Shown here one piece after another: positions 53,901 to 63,200 of a stretch of DNA of 64,000 bases; position 1 is the stretch's first letter, and the number at the start of each line of letters is the position of its first letter. A program made the translations under genes and the position numbers. The notes under the pieces are model-generated. The model was not told the DNA's origin. It searched no databases and saw only the letters and a list, made by a program, of their open reading frames with translations. The stretch is from Symsagittifera roscoffensis (Eukaryota; Xenacoelomorpha; Acoela; Convolutidae). Location: NCBI RefSeq assembly GCF_963678635.1, contig NC_087071.1, positions 47,166,889-47,230,888 on the forward strand, written 5' to 3'.

Positions 53901-56865
53901 ATTACTTGACACGGGAGCAGTCTTGAGCGTCATACCAATCGAAACATGGGAAAAGATGGGCTTTGACAAAGGTGACTTGATAGACTCGAGAATACGGCTG
54001 TCAGCTGCAAACAAAGGGGCCCTACGGGTGCTGGGCAGGACGCCGATAATAGCCCTCAATTTGGGGGAACGTAACCTGTGGATGAGCTTCATCGTGGTAG
54101 AAAACCTAGATGAATCTGACCAATTCATTTTGGGCAGAGACTTCATCAGGAATTTCGACGTAACGATAGATCTAAATAATGCAATGTTCAGGATACGGAA
54201 CCCGGATAGGAGGTACGCAATCAAACCGGTAAATTTAATAATGGCAAATGAGAACAAAGCACCGGTATTCTTGAGTAGGAGAGTGAGGTTAAAAGCTAAT
54301 GAAGCGGCAATCGTAAGCTTGAGGATGAAAAATTATAATGAACTAAGTGACAACAAGCAAGTGTGTATAGTTCCAAATCCTAATAGTCAAAGCGCTGCTG
54401 TTTTAGGAAGATCATTTTCGATAACGAAGAGCGGCCTCTGCGTCAGTGTCTTGTTGAATACCCTTGATATACCGATCACGATACAGAGAGGGAGGAAGCT
54501 GGGATATGCTTTACCGGTTAAAACTCGATATGAAACAATTGAAAACTCAAAACAAAATGAAGTTGTTGATTGTCCCAACCACAGGGACAAAATTTGTATC
54601 TTGAGACGATTGCAGAGAATAAAAGATTCTTCAGGTCTTATCAAATCACTTAAGTCAGAAACGGACGATGGGCTTTCGAGCTGTTCGAACTTTCCAGAGC
54701 GACCCACACCAGATGAAATGCAAACTGATAAACCGGTTCTGCCGGAGATTGAACATTTAAGGGGCAAACTGAAAGATGAACAGCTCGAAGCTATCAAGGA
54801 CGTACTAGAGCGGAACGAGGAGGTTTTTTCAAGGCATAAGGCGGATATCGGGTGTTGTAATTTTGTTGAACATGAAATAGAACTTGAGGAAAACGCGGTA
54901 CCACACAGGGAGGGGGCGAGGCGCATGACCCCACACAAATCGGACGTGTGTAGAAAAGAAATCGAAACGTTACTAGAGTATGACATGATAGAACCATCCA
55001 AGTCACCGTGGGCGTGTGGAGTAGTGATGGCCAAAAAGAAAGGCGACCAGTTAAGGTTTTGTTGTGACTTTCGATACCTGAACTCCGTCACGGTGAAGGA
55101 TGCCTATCCCATACCTAGACTTGATGAGAGCCTCTCGAAGTTAGGTGATGCGAAATTTTTTACGACTCTTGATTTAGGCTCGGCCTTTTGGCAGGTACCA
55201 TTAAGGAAGCAAGACAGGGACAAGACAGGGTTCGCCTGCGAGTTGGGTCTGTTTCAATGGAAACGGATGCCGTTTGGACTCTGCAATGCAACAGCCACGT
55301 TTCAGCGGCTGATGGCACACGCGTTGATAGGCGTGACGAAGAAGTACGGCAACCTGGTAATGTGCTACGTGGACGACGTGGTAATAGCAACGCCAACACT
55401 AGAAGACCACATCGAGAGGCTTGACGAGGTGTTCGCGTGCATGAAAAGATCGGGGCTGAAGTGTAAACCATCAAAGTGCGAGATACTCAAGGACTCGATT
55501 AAATACTTGGGCAGGATGGTAGATAAACACGGTATCAGACCTGACCCAGACGCCGTGGAAGCAGTCCTAACCTGGAAATCACCGAAGACGGAACACCAGC
55601 TGATGAGCTTCCTGGGTTTCGCCAACTATTATAGAGAATTCATCAAGGGCTATGCGGACAAGGTATACCCGATGCAACAATTAATGAGACATAAGGGCAA
55701 GAAGTTCACGTGGAACAACGCGGCAGAAGAGTCATTCCAGAGAATAAAGAAAGAGCTGTGTGAGGCACCAGTACTGGGTATGCCGACTGAGAAGGGGATG
55801 TACGTGCTAGACACGGATGCGTCAGTAGTCGCTATTTCTGGGATTCTCCATCAAGAACAAGAATGGAATGGGAAGACAGTCTTGAGACCAATAGCATACG
55901 GGAGCAAGGTCCTAAGTGACACAGAAATGAAGTACGGAGCACCGAAAGCAGAGATGTTCGCGGTGGTCACCTTTGTCGAAAAATACAGAGCATACTTAGG
56001 CAGTGAGCCCTTCAAGCTGCGAGTCGACAACCGAGCACTAAGCTGGCTGAAAACGTACTCAATGGACCAGAGCTATATTGGGAGGTGGATAGTTCGCTTG
56101 GATAGATACAACATGATAATTGAGCACAGAACACGAGATAAACATCAAAATAATGACAGCTTGAGTAAGAAGACGGAGTTCTACGAGAGGCAAGAACAAA
56201 GAGAGGCGGATAGACCTGAGATCAAAGACGGCTTCTCCTTTATGGACAAAGAAACGTACGACAGTCTTCCACTCACGAGATGGCTGGACAAATCAGGCAA
56301 ACCGATTGAAGATCCTCCCGAATTGCCAAAAGAGCCTCTTGAAAAGACCATCTTGAAGAAAAGCAGAGGGATTCCGATAGGAATAATGCTCAAGTCCAAG
56401 ATCGTGAGGGAAACACTCAAGGCAAAAGGTTATGATCTCATCCAGGTAGAGGAGGGAACGGTCCGAATAGATGAAGACTTAATGAGGTTACTTGAGAAAC
56501 TATCAGATGACAAGCCCGTGATCCAAGGGAAAGGTCAGAAGGCACCGGAACTAACCATACTTCGGAGAGAAGAAACAGTGAACAATACTGACGTCTCAAA
56601 AGGAAGCATCACTGATAGCAAGGAAGTTGTGCGATCACTAGTTGAAAAAATCCCCGAAAAAATTCTGGAGCAGACAAAAGTCAGGGATAAGAAAGTAACA
56701 TTCAGAGAAGAAGTTGAACACCTGGGACTAGATCAAGAGTCCGGGGAATGTGGTCCAGATTCATGGAAGAAGACGAAACCGGAGAAGGGAAATTGTCCGG
56801 GGAGCGTGAAGAATGGGATGAAGACTCGGATGAGAGCAGCGAAGACCAAGACAGTCTATGCATGA
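50941..56865 (+). CDS. gag-pol: Gag-protease-RT-RNase H polyprotein of copy 2 (1,974 aa)
   Basis: One uninterrupted frame. The N-terminal 42 residues before MVSTRSG (M43, a Gag-like start in good context at 51,067) are also open in copy 1, so the upstream ATG is plausible. Gag core is at ~430-570; two CCHC knuckles at 631-644 and 683-696; protease DTGA at 990 with ILGRDF at 1063. RT at ~1,360-1,540 has YVDD at 1476-1479. RNase H at ~1,620-1,750 has DTDAS at 1624, AEMFA and a final HQNNDSLS, where copy 1 has the usual HQNADSLS. The protein packages the RNA, matures the particle and copies RNA into DNA. Its last ~40 residues (SWKKTKPEKGN...) are out of frame relative to copy 1 and probably not native unless frameshifting occurs. 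Confidence 0.9.
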   Translation: MRRSRVPVLEKRSSGSNTKYSSSLRGTTSTGPKITKKNFSVNMVSTRSGTESKTREDVGEKQVEPTIEIDLETPDQSVDEVEKRTTESTPMPHVEDQSPKTVEFSRIDALEDTTGNTRETVKNDSQVKKTSFTDKFAMMVGLKSKENVTEEPKTERARTFGTVSTKATEAGQNEEQAKAEATAEEKPTADHEETTIELGDLLAKLNQIDKRLKNSEEDREVIKKEIRYNKHEYLDSYFNLAKATEERLKEMSDKVEATNEEREKNIKTDMQQLKNRYDDVNSQLGSLERRMDTMSKSQAESSCAIQAKLDAILRGSTPQERPAADRTQGTRVDFVEPQRNKRQSTPLPLTRDAISIAPTAAKTIMKNGTSNTTTGPGDATANSNTGPDAMTWASTWEMMNRTLEAFATRNTDSSDRREGKTRKTFKKPKEFKDDSDGCIDTWVEVMRLHLEQDNLSDERQTCTAILSNLEGTALKCVVAKKEEERDTADKIFEILLNRFGSGMKGHQAMMRFEKRRQRDDESIDRFLDDLESLRRRSDPEESTSRRNFSIASKFIDGVKSDDLRTMLATYYTLSKDSAPTPEEMRQKSREYMLMKPKKFSYSENRNTQGGSQPQRSSWYKPRDDMDKRRSCANCGSADHHVADCTTYKQGMKSLGYAPDEEDMSQMEEHEYYNGLIIKIGARCFFCNQEGHFRMDCPLFWEAVKDQNHPKHKLALAAVQNQRNRQNEFESRNLGAPNTELPTKTVKAVTHVSGALESAAGSSLEINYEKAATEAIAKVKQDLAAKEIEQRLKLEIERQNFNEALTGSNSVPEARTGSTKNGNCNTVKMVTGKPFGISKIGARIMSIITVGGHEVTRNLSEPSDQTIMHIDVYADYLIGISPQTTSRALRALLTRGGSKSVRVDNRYTEAYGPHEVMLNIDGINIYTKTMITCDEDLIGQIYVGKEELKVRSIGHCAMLEEDAMNIGTEADVTGHVLDINGKKTQLRGLLDTGAVLSVIPIETWEKMGFDKGDLIDSRIRLSAANKGALRVLGRTPIIALNLGERNLWMSFIVVENLDESDQFILGRDFIRNFDVTIDLNNAMFRIRNPDRRYAIKPVNLIMANENKAPVFLSRRVRLKANEAAIVSLRMKNYNELSDNKQVCIVPNPNSQSAAVLGRSFSITKSGLCVSVLLNTLDIPITIQRGRKLGYALPVKTRYETIENSKQNEVVDCPNHRDKICILRRLQRIKDSSGLIKSLKSETDDGLSSCSNFPERPTPDEMQTDKPVLPEIEHLRGKLKDEQLEAIKDVLERNEEVFSRHKADIGCCNFVEHEIELEENAVPHREGARRMTPHKSDVCRKEIETLLEYDMIEPSKSPWACGVVMAKKKGDQLRFCCDFRYLNSVTVKDAYPIPRLDESLSKLGDAKFFTTLDLGSAFWQVPLRKQDRDKTGFACELGLFQWKRMPFGLCNATATFQRLMAHALIGVTKKYGNLVMCYVDDVVIATPTLEDHIERLDEVFACMKRSGLKCKPSKCEILKDSIKYLGRMVDKHGIRPDPDAVEAVLTWKSPKTEHQLMSFLGFANYYREFIKGYADKVYPMQQLMRHKGKKFTWNNAAEESFQRIKKELCEAPVLGMPTEKGMYVLDTDASVVAISGILHQEQEWNGKTVLRPIAYGSKVLSDTEMKYGAPKAEMFAVVTFVEKYRAYLGSEPFKLRVDNRALSWLKTYSMDQSYIGRWIVRLDRYNMIIEHRTRDKHQNNDSLSKKTEFYERQEQREADRPEIKDGFSFMDKETYDSLPLTRWLDKSGKPIEDPPELPKEPLEKTILKKSRGIPIGIMLKSKIVRETLKAKGYDLIQVEEGTVRIDEDLMRLLEKLSDDKPVIQGKGQKAPELTILRREETVNNTDVSKGSITDSKEVVRSLVEKIPEKILEQTKVRDKKVTFREEVEHLGLDQESGECGPDSWKKTKPEKGNCPGSVKNGMKTRMRAAKTKTVYA

Positions 56866-59750
56866 TACTGGCGGAAGAGAAGATAAGACAGCACGACAGG
56901 GAATTACAGACGGATCCATCTTCAGGGACGTACAATCTGGAAATACAAGAGGTACGAGGTGGTGAAGAGCTCGAGAAAATAGCAGTTTCAAGAAAACCAC
57001 TAAGGGAACTATCGTGCAACTCAAACGTCAGAACGAATCTGGTACCAGAAGACGACATGAAAATCGTGAAAAGGATGATATGTGTGAAACTGAGCGATGA
57101 CATCCACAACCCTGGTGAGATGAATGGACAGATCATGGCGCTAAAGGAGCACGTTAAGGCGAGATACAGGCTGTCTGACCTAATAAGGGCCCAGAAGAAT
57201 GACAAAATGACAAGTAACCTCTCCAAATGGATCCATTCGGGAGTCAAGGAGAAGGGGGAACTTGAGGAAGACAGCTACAAGATCTTGAGCCAGTTCTACA
57301 AAGAAAAGAGAGACTTACTTTATCACACAGCTGAAGGGGTGGTAGCGTGCAAGAGAAGAGATGAGGAAAAAATATTACACAAACACAACCTCATCATACT
57401 ACCACAATTGTACCAAACGGAGGTGCTTTTCAGATCACTCGACCAGATGGGCCACCAGGGGATAGATAAAGTACAACAAACGATACTTCACAGGTTTGAC
57501 TGGCCGGGAATGAGAAAAGCTTGCGAGAGATGGGTGAATGCCTGCCTAGCATGCCTTCAAGTAAAAGACCCAAGGAAGATGAAGTTTCCCCTCAAGTCTG
57601 TCGAGAGTTCGGAATTCAATGAAGTGGTGCAGATAGACCATCAGAAAATCTGCATGACAGAGTCGGGTTATAACCAAATACTAGTTATAATAGATCACTT
57701 CACCAAGTTGGCGGAAGCGGTTCCGTGCCAGACAGCCTCGGCAGAGGAGACATGTGATCACCTGATAACGCTTTGGATATCGCGGTATGGTTGTCCAATG
57801 ACTTTCCAGTCGGACAACGGCAAGGCTTTTGTGGGGGACTTGACAAAAGAGTTGATGAAGAGATCACACATTGCTCAAGCACACTCGATGACCTATCATC
57901 CACAGACCAATGGGTTGGTAGAGAGACAGAACAGGACACTGGTCAACATGCTCAGGGTGTACTGCTCGAGATACATGACGGACTGGGACAAATACCTGCC
58001 ACAGGTAGTAGGAGCCTATAATAGTACTCAGCACTCAACGACGGGTATCAGTCCTTTCATGATGTTGACAGGCAGGGAAAGGGCAATGCCTATAACATTC
58101 TTCTACCCGGAGTACGAGGGGAAGAGGACGTCACCTCAAGCATACGTGAAGGAAGCGATCAAAAGACAACAAGAGCTAAACGAGCTATGTCGGAGAAACA
58201 CGGCGCAAGCGCAAATGAGGCAACGCAAGAAATATGACGAAAAGATACTAAGAGCAAAGCCATACGAAGTGGGCCAATACTTGTGGGTCTTCCAAAATGT
58301 CATACCGCCCAAGGGAACAAAGAAACTACTCAAGAAATGGAGAGGACCGTTCATGATTACGGAAGTACATCAACAAGGACGGTTCTATCGCTTGAGTACA
58401 GGGCGAGCAGCACATTACGAAAATCTGAAGCCTCACGTCCCGTCCCCGGAGGACTGGTGCCTACCAAAAGACATGGAAGGTCTTGAGTATCTGGTGGTGG
58501 AACCAGCGTGCGAAGTGAATGAGAAAGGCACTAGAGAGAAAAATGATGGTAATGAGAACTTGAGTTTGGACGACAACGAAAAGATAGAAGTGGAGTCGGA
58601 TGCAGGTTCATTTGTAGAAGAAGACTGGAACGACCCAGAGCAAAACGAGGTACCGAAGTGGATGGAGCCGGATCGACCAACACCACCGGAAACCAGGACT
58701 GGCAATCGTAAAGGAACAGGTATGAGGTACAATAGGTACGGGGATGACTTCTTGATCGATAAGATACAGCCAGACAAGTTGGGCGATGAACTACTAAGCG
58801 CAGGCGAACTGGAAGCCGAAGAGGAATGGCAGGTCATTGACGATGGTGGACATTATCCGCAGGATGATTACTCGACGCCAGAATTGGAGACGGATCTCGA
58901 GCAGAGTGAAATAGAAAGGAGGGAGAACACGAACTTGAGGATTCTAGAGTGGATGCGTGATGTCAAAGACGAGAGCCGCGAAAGACAAAGCATTCAGCAA
59001 ATCGATGTATCAGCAGCAAATTACATGAAGACAGAGGACCCTCTTTTCGGATGGACAGCAACAGACAGGCCACTGGACATCCCTAAGGACAATTCAGACC
59101 CGACTACATCGACGGGGACGTCGATAAATATTTTTGTCCGGCGAGTGGGGGTAGGACTTACCCACACCGAAAATTTGATGATAAAGAAGCTCAAGGAAGT
59201 GAGGGAAACAAGCGGATTGGAACTGGAGGAAGAAGAACCAGAGCCTACCATAGGAAGGAATTTCAAAACGAAATTCGAAATACCCAATGAATACTCAGAG
59301 AACATCATGATAACGGATAGCGACTTCATCCTGTCAAACAGGACCAGCGCGATCTGCATCACGGCGGACATGAGTTTCAAATCAAGATTGGAGGCTGACT
59401 TCAAAAGAGAGTACCAGAACGTAGAGTTTCTGTTCAGACAGAGGCCAGGACTGGGAGGCATAGCAGCGCTTCCACCGTCAGTGGCACAAGTCCCGGGCAA
59501 ATACCTCTGCTTCCTAGTAACGAGAGTCAACGACAGAAACACAATTGATCCCGAACACGTGATATTGGCACTGAGAAGACTACGTGACTTCATGATTGAA
59601 AGAGGAATAGTGGAGGTCTCGATGCCGGTGTACGACCCAAACAGGGGCAAACTGAGCTCGAGGGAATTGTATGCTATCCTACATGTGGTCTTTGCAGAAA
59701 CAGAGATAATGGTGCATCTTCACAAGAAGTACTACTTGAGCATCGCCTGA
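56748..59750 (+). CDS. int: Integrase with acidic extension and C-terminal macrodomain-like region (copy 2)
   Basis: 1,000 codons in the -1 frame relative to the previous ORF, overlapping it by 118 bases. It opens at a GTG; the first ATG is 56,763. Counting from 56,748: H2C2 zinc-binding part ~200-265; DDE core Asp297, Asp356, Glu392 (D-x58-D-x35-E); GPF/Y module from Trp531. An acidic, low-complexity linker follows at ~590-800, then a region from ~840 to 1000 that resembles TARG1/OARD1-type macrodomains (ITADMSFKSRLEADFKREY, YLCFLVTRV, VSMPVYDPNRG). The usual G-C-G-L-D loop with the catalytic Asp is replaced by DPNRG, so ADP-ribose hydrolysis is doubtful although binding is possible. Integrase inserts the cDNA; the extension's role is unknown. 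Confidence 0.8.
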   Translation: MWSRFMEEDETGEGKLSGEREEWDEDSDESSEDQDSLCMILAEEKIRQHDRELQTDPSSGTYNLEIQEVRGGEELEKIAVSRKPLRELSCNSNVRTNLVPEDDMKIVKRMICVKLSDDIHNPGEMNGQIMALKEHVKARYRLSDLIRAQKNDKMTSNLSKWIHSGVKEKGELEEDSYKILSQFYKEKRDLLYHTAEGVVACKRRDEEKILHKHNLIILPQLYQTEVLFRSLDQMGHQGIDKVQQTILHRFDWPGMRKACERWVNACLACLQVKDPRKMKFPLKSVESSEFNEVVQIDHQKICMTESGYNQILVIIDHFTKLAEAVPCQTASAEETCDHLITLWISRYGCPMTFQSDNGKAFVGDLTKELMKRSHIAQAHSMTYHPQTNGLVERQNRTLVNMLRVYCSRYMTDWDKYLPQVVGAYNSTQHSTTGISPFMMLTGRERAMPITFFYPEYEGKRTSPQAYVKEAIKRQQELNELCRRNTAQAQMRQRKKYDEKILRAKPYEVGQYLWVFQNVIPPKGTKKLLKKWRGPFMITEVHQQGRFYRLSTGRAAHYENLKPHVPSPEDWCLPKDMEGLEYLVVEPACEVNEKGTREKNDGNENLSLDDNEKIEVESDAGSFVEEDWNDPEQNEVPKWMEPDRPTPPETRTGNRKGTGMRYNRYGDDFLIDKIQPDKLGDELLSAGELEAEEEWQVIDDGGHYPQDDYSTPELETDLEQSEIERRENTNLRILEWMRDVKDESRERQSIQQIDVSAANYMKTEDPLFGWTATDRPLDIPKDNSDPTTSTGTSINIFVRRVGVGLTHTENLMIKKLKEVRETSGLELEEEEPEPTIGRNFKTKFEIPNEYSENIMITDSDFILSNRTSAICITADMSFKSRLEADFKREYQNVEFLFRQRPGLGGIAALPPSVAQVPGKYLCFLVTRVNDRNTIDPEHVILALRRLRDFMIERGIVEVSMPVYDPNRGKLSSRELYAILHVVFAETEIMVHLHKKYYLSIA
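56787..56793 (+). promoter_or_regulatory. Candidate -1 frameshift heptamer GGGAAAT
   Basis: Lies in the overlap of the two frames in the correct phase (AAG GGA AAT in the upstream frame, X XXY YYZ pattern). A -1 slip leads into GKLSGEREEWDEDSDE of the integrase frame. The downstream sequence is GC-rich for a few bases only, and no strong pseudoknot is obvious. In copy 1 the heptamer is gaaaaat and the frames are already joined, so a plain 1-base deletion in copy 2 is the competing explanation. Confidence 0.35.
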
Positions 59751-60256
59751 GTCGGGTACATGGAGGTATCAGGTCGGGTGTGAGGGAGGAGTCTTGAGTT
59801 AGGTACTGGGGTGCGGCGCAGGTAAAGGGATCTTAAGATGTGATTGGCATGACAATTGAATTTTAAAAGAAAGAATTGATGGGGCTAAAACATAAAATGA
59901 ATCTGCATGTTCTTAAGGGAAATCCAATCAAATTGTTTTAAGTGATATGAGAATGATAAGATTTTAACCATATGGGTAAAAGGGGGGTCTCTAGGTTAGG
60001 AACGTGACATGCTAAGTTTTAATGAGCTTTCTGTTTTCAGATCAAGTTTGAAAAACAAAGTGAAAATCCAACTACACTCAAGCGAGAAACAGAAAGAGAG
60101 AATCTTGATTGAACACGCGATAATCCGAATCTACAGCAAGTACTTGCAAGAGAACAGTTCTAGGTAATTCTTGAGTTGGTAAGGTAATTCTTGAGTTGGT
60201 AAGGTAATTCTTGAGCTGGTTAACATCTACCTACATACATCCCGAAGTTACAAAGA
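59751..60256 (+). other. Region between pol and third ORF, copy 2
   Basis: About 500 non-coding bases. Three 20-bp units (aggtaattcttgagttggta) lie at 60,162-60,221. 'ttctgttttcag' at about 60,030-60,041 is a strong splice-acceptor-like sequence (copy 1 has ttttcag at 40,136-40,142), so the third ORF may be expressed from a spliced subgenomic RNA, as env-class genes often are. That is inference. Confidence 0.5.
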
Positions 60257-63200
60257 ATGGCAGACCGATTCTGGAACTCCGTGCCCGCGGCCCTGAGGAA
60301 GCCCACTCTTGATGAGCTGTACAGGCGCCTGAGGGACTTGGACTATACCCAAATAGACGAGAGAATGGCGGTGATGCTGAATGCCATCCTCCAGTTGGAG
60401 GACCAGGGTGAGTGCAGGGAGTCTGCAACGGAGGCTGTCTTGATGATCGGCTACACCCCCGAGGGAATATCGAACCAAGAACAGACCAGATGGTTGTCTT
60501 GGAATGTGGATGGAGGAGTAAGGGGTTTTGTCTTGGCAAGGAATCCTGGCCTGAATAACAATACCGAATATGGCGCAGGGGAATTCCCACTACCGACTAG
60601 GCCAACAGTAAGGTCCACCAGCCAGAGCTCGAGTAGGGTGCCATCAATGTCACGAATGCAACAGACGACCGAGGCATATCCGGATCTAGGTGTTCTAAAG
60701 AAAGAGCTCGAGAAGACGCAGAAGGAAAGGAATAAGGCGAACCTCGATCGGGATCAGGCAAATCTGGATCGGGAGAAGGTTCAGCTGGAAAGGGACCAGG
60801 CGGTCAATGAGCGAGACCAGGCTCTGAGGTTGCTTGAGATACAAAAAGCTGAGCATCAACAGGAGTTAAGGGTGCGGGAGAACGCCGCAAATCGTGATCA
60901 ACTGAGGTCGGAATTAGACAGAATAGAACAACGACAACGCGAGCTTGATGCACAGAAGGGAGCCAGGCCGAAGGAGCGAGTGGTCACCAGCTCGAGGCCA
61001 GAGTCACGTATGGAGGTGGATGAGGCCCCCAGAGCAAGAGCACGGTTCAACCTTGACCGCGAGGCCCGTGAACACATGAGTGAAGGGTTGGAAGTTTGGA
61101 TACCGAATGACGCAACGTCTTCCTTGCGTAGCCTAGAGACGCAACCCATACGCCCACTGATGGATGTGGAGCTGCCGGGATATACCGCAACCTCGACCTC
61201 GAGTGACGGTCAGGTGAGCGGCGGCTCATCGCGTCTGAGAGAACTGGGCGAGAGATTGCGACAAAAGAGTCGTGAGAGTTCGGCAAGACCGGAGCTTCCC
61301 CCGACGTGGAGGGAGCAGCCGGTTAGGAGTGTCGTGATCTTGAGTTATAAGAAGAATACAGAGGGGAGGTACCACAGGCACAATCGGCTGGACTGGAGTA
61401 CGGAGCAGAAAGCTAGGAGAGACTGCTTTCATGATGCGGCCTGGGTGCAATACATGGCGCCACCCCGGGTACCAGAAGGTGCGGTTCATCTAATCATAGG
61501 GGACAGCCTGGTGCGGGTGTTGACCCGGATCCGATCGCACTGGCAGACGGGAATCTTGAGTTTCGCTGGAGCTGCCACGCCACAGATGTTAGCAACGCTT
61601 GACATGCTGGGGATGACCAAAGTATACACGGTGACCCTGATGATCGGGACCAACGATGTGTCAAGGGGTGAAGCGAGGAAAATAACAAGGCTGCACGATA
61701 AGGTGAGCTGCCTTCTTGAGGAACTGAGGATTCAGATGGACCCCATCCTGTTGACGATATGTACTGTCCCCTACAATATGATGTTTGATCAGCACGCCTT
61801 GGAGATGAACGAGAAGGTGCGGAACCTAAACAAGGGGATAAGAGACATCCACCGGAAGAGTGTGCTCCCTGTCAGACTGTTGGACGTGGCAGAGCGCATG
61901 GAGAAAGAGGGATTCCCTGAAGACACCTCCAGTGATGGAATCCATTTTGATAGACCGAGGGGAGCAGAGTGGCTAAACGACGTCTTCCAAGAACACATGA
62001 ATGCGCTGGAGGCGGATCTGCTAGAGACAGCCCAATTCACTTTAGGACCACCTCCGAACCCACCATTCCTGGCCTCAAGGGCCTTGTCTGGTCGCTTGGG
62101 ACCTAGAGTTGACACTAGAGACAGTTCAAGGAGCAGCCAGACCAGATTGCAGAGTGCTACGCCAATGGAGTCTGAGGAGGTGACGTCATCAACACCTCCA
62201 AGCTCGGCGATATCCTCAGTGGTAGTGGCAGAGAGCAAACGGGAAAATAAGTCTATGGAGACCGCTCGCTTGAGATATCCTGAGAAGGTGAAAGAACTGG
62301 ATCTAGAGAGTTTGGAATGCAGGCAAGAATTGGCGGAAACCCTGGGGATCGAACGAGTATCACACGAGGATTTGAATAGGCATCATTGCGTGGACTGGTT
62401 GAAAGCTCATGAGGCGCACTTCTCGAGAGCGAAGTTGATGGAGACCACAGACCTGACGGGAATTCCCACAAAAACGATCATGGGACCCATTAACTACAGA
62501 CCTCTCAAGCTGCTGGGGAGTCCGGGACTTATAGCAGAAACTCCCAAGCACCGAACTAGCATCGCCAGGATCAGGTTGGCAACCCCGGCACAGTTGAAGG
62601 TGGTAGACAAGCTACTCAATCCGGGAGGAACGGGATTGCCAGATGCCGCTTACGAAGGCTCGAAATTGGCGGAAGATCCCAGGTACGGGAAGCCCTGTGG
62701 GAGTACCCAGCTGGCCAAAACCCTGGCAGTGTATGATAGAGCAGACCCAGCTGCTGCGAGAGTAGTCATTGTGGCGGGATCAGACTTCGAAGGAACGTCT
62801 CCCAAGTTGTTCTGGCCGGAGACTTTGATATACTCTTTGCCAGGAGCTGAATTGAATCAGATGTTAACTCTGGTAGTGGCAATAAAGTCGGAGATGCCCT
62901 GCGAACCTGAGCTGCTGTTGTTTGCAGGGATGAATGATCACCTGCACGCGATGGGACTTCTTGAGCAACTAAAGGGCAAGGAGATTCCGACATCAAGGAA
63001 GATATGGGAGGCTATTCAGGCGTTATTTGCGGCGATGAATGAGGTACAAGAGAACGTAGCCTCGAGATTTGGGTCTAAGACGAAGGTGGTGTTTACCACA
63101 TCCCCAGGATACGCAAATATGCCACCCGCCCTACAATTCGTGTACGCGGTCTTGATCCTGATAGCAGAAGGGAGTGAATGGCGGATTCTGATGGCAGCCC

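Noticed and set aside
53238-55091. Minus-strand frames of 100-234 codons opposite gag-pol
   Set aside because: Shadows of the 1,974-codon polyprotein; low-complexity composition and no motifs.
56748-56750. GTG as an independent start of the integrase ORF
   Set aside because: Unlikely in a eukaryote; copy 1 shows the frame is a continuation of RNase H. First ATG is 56,763.
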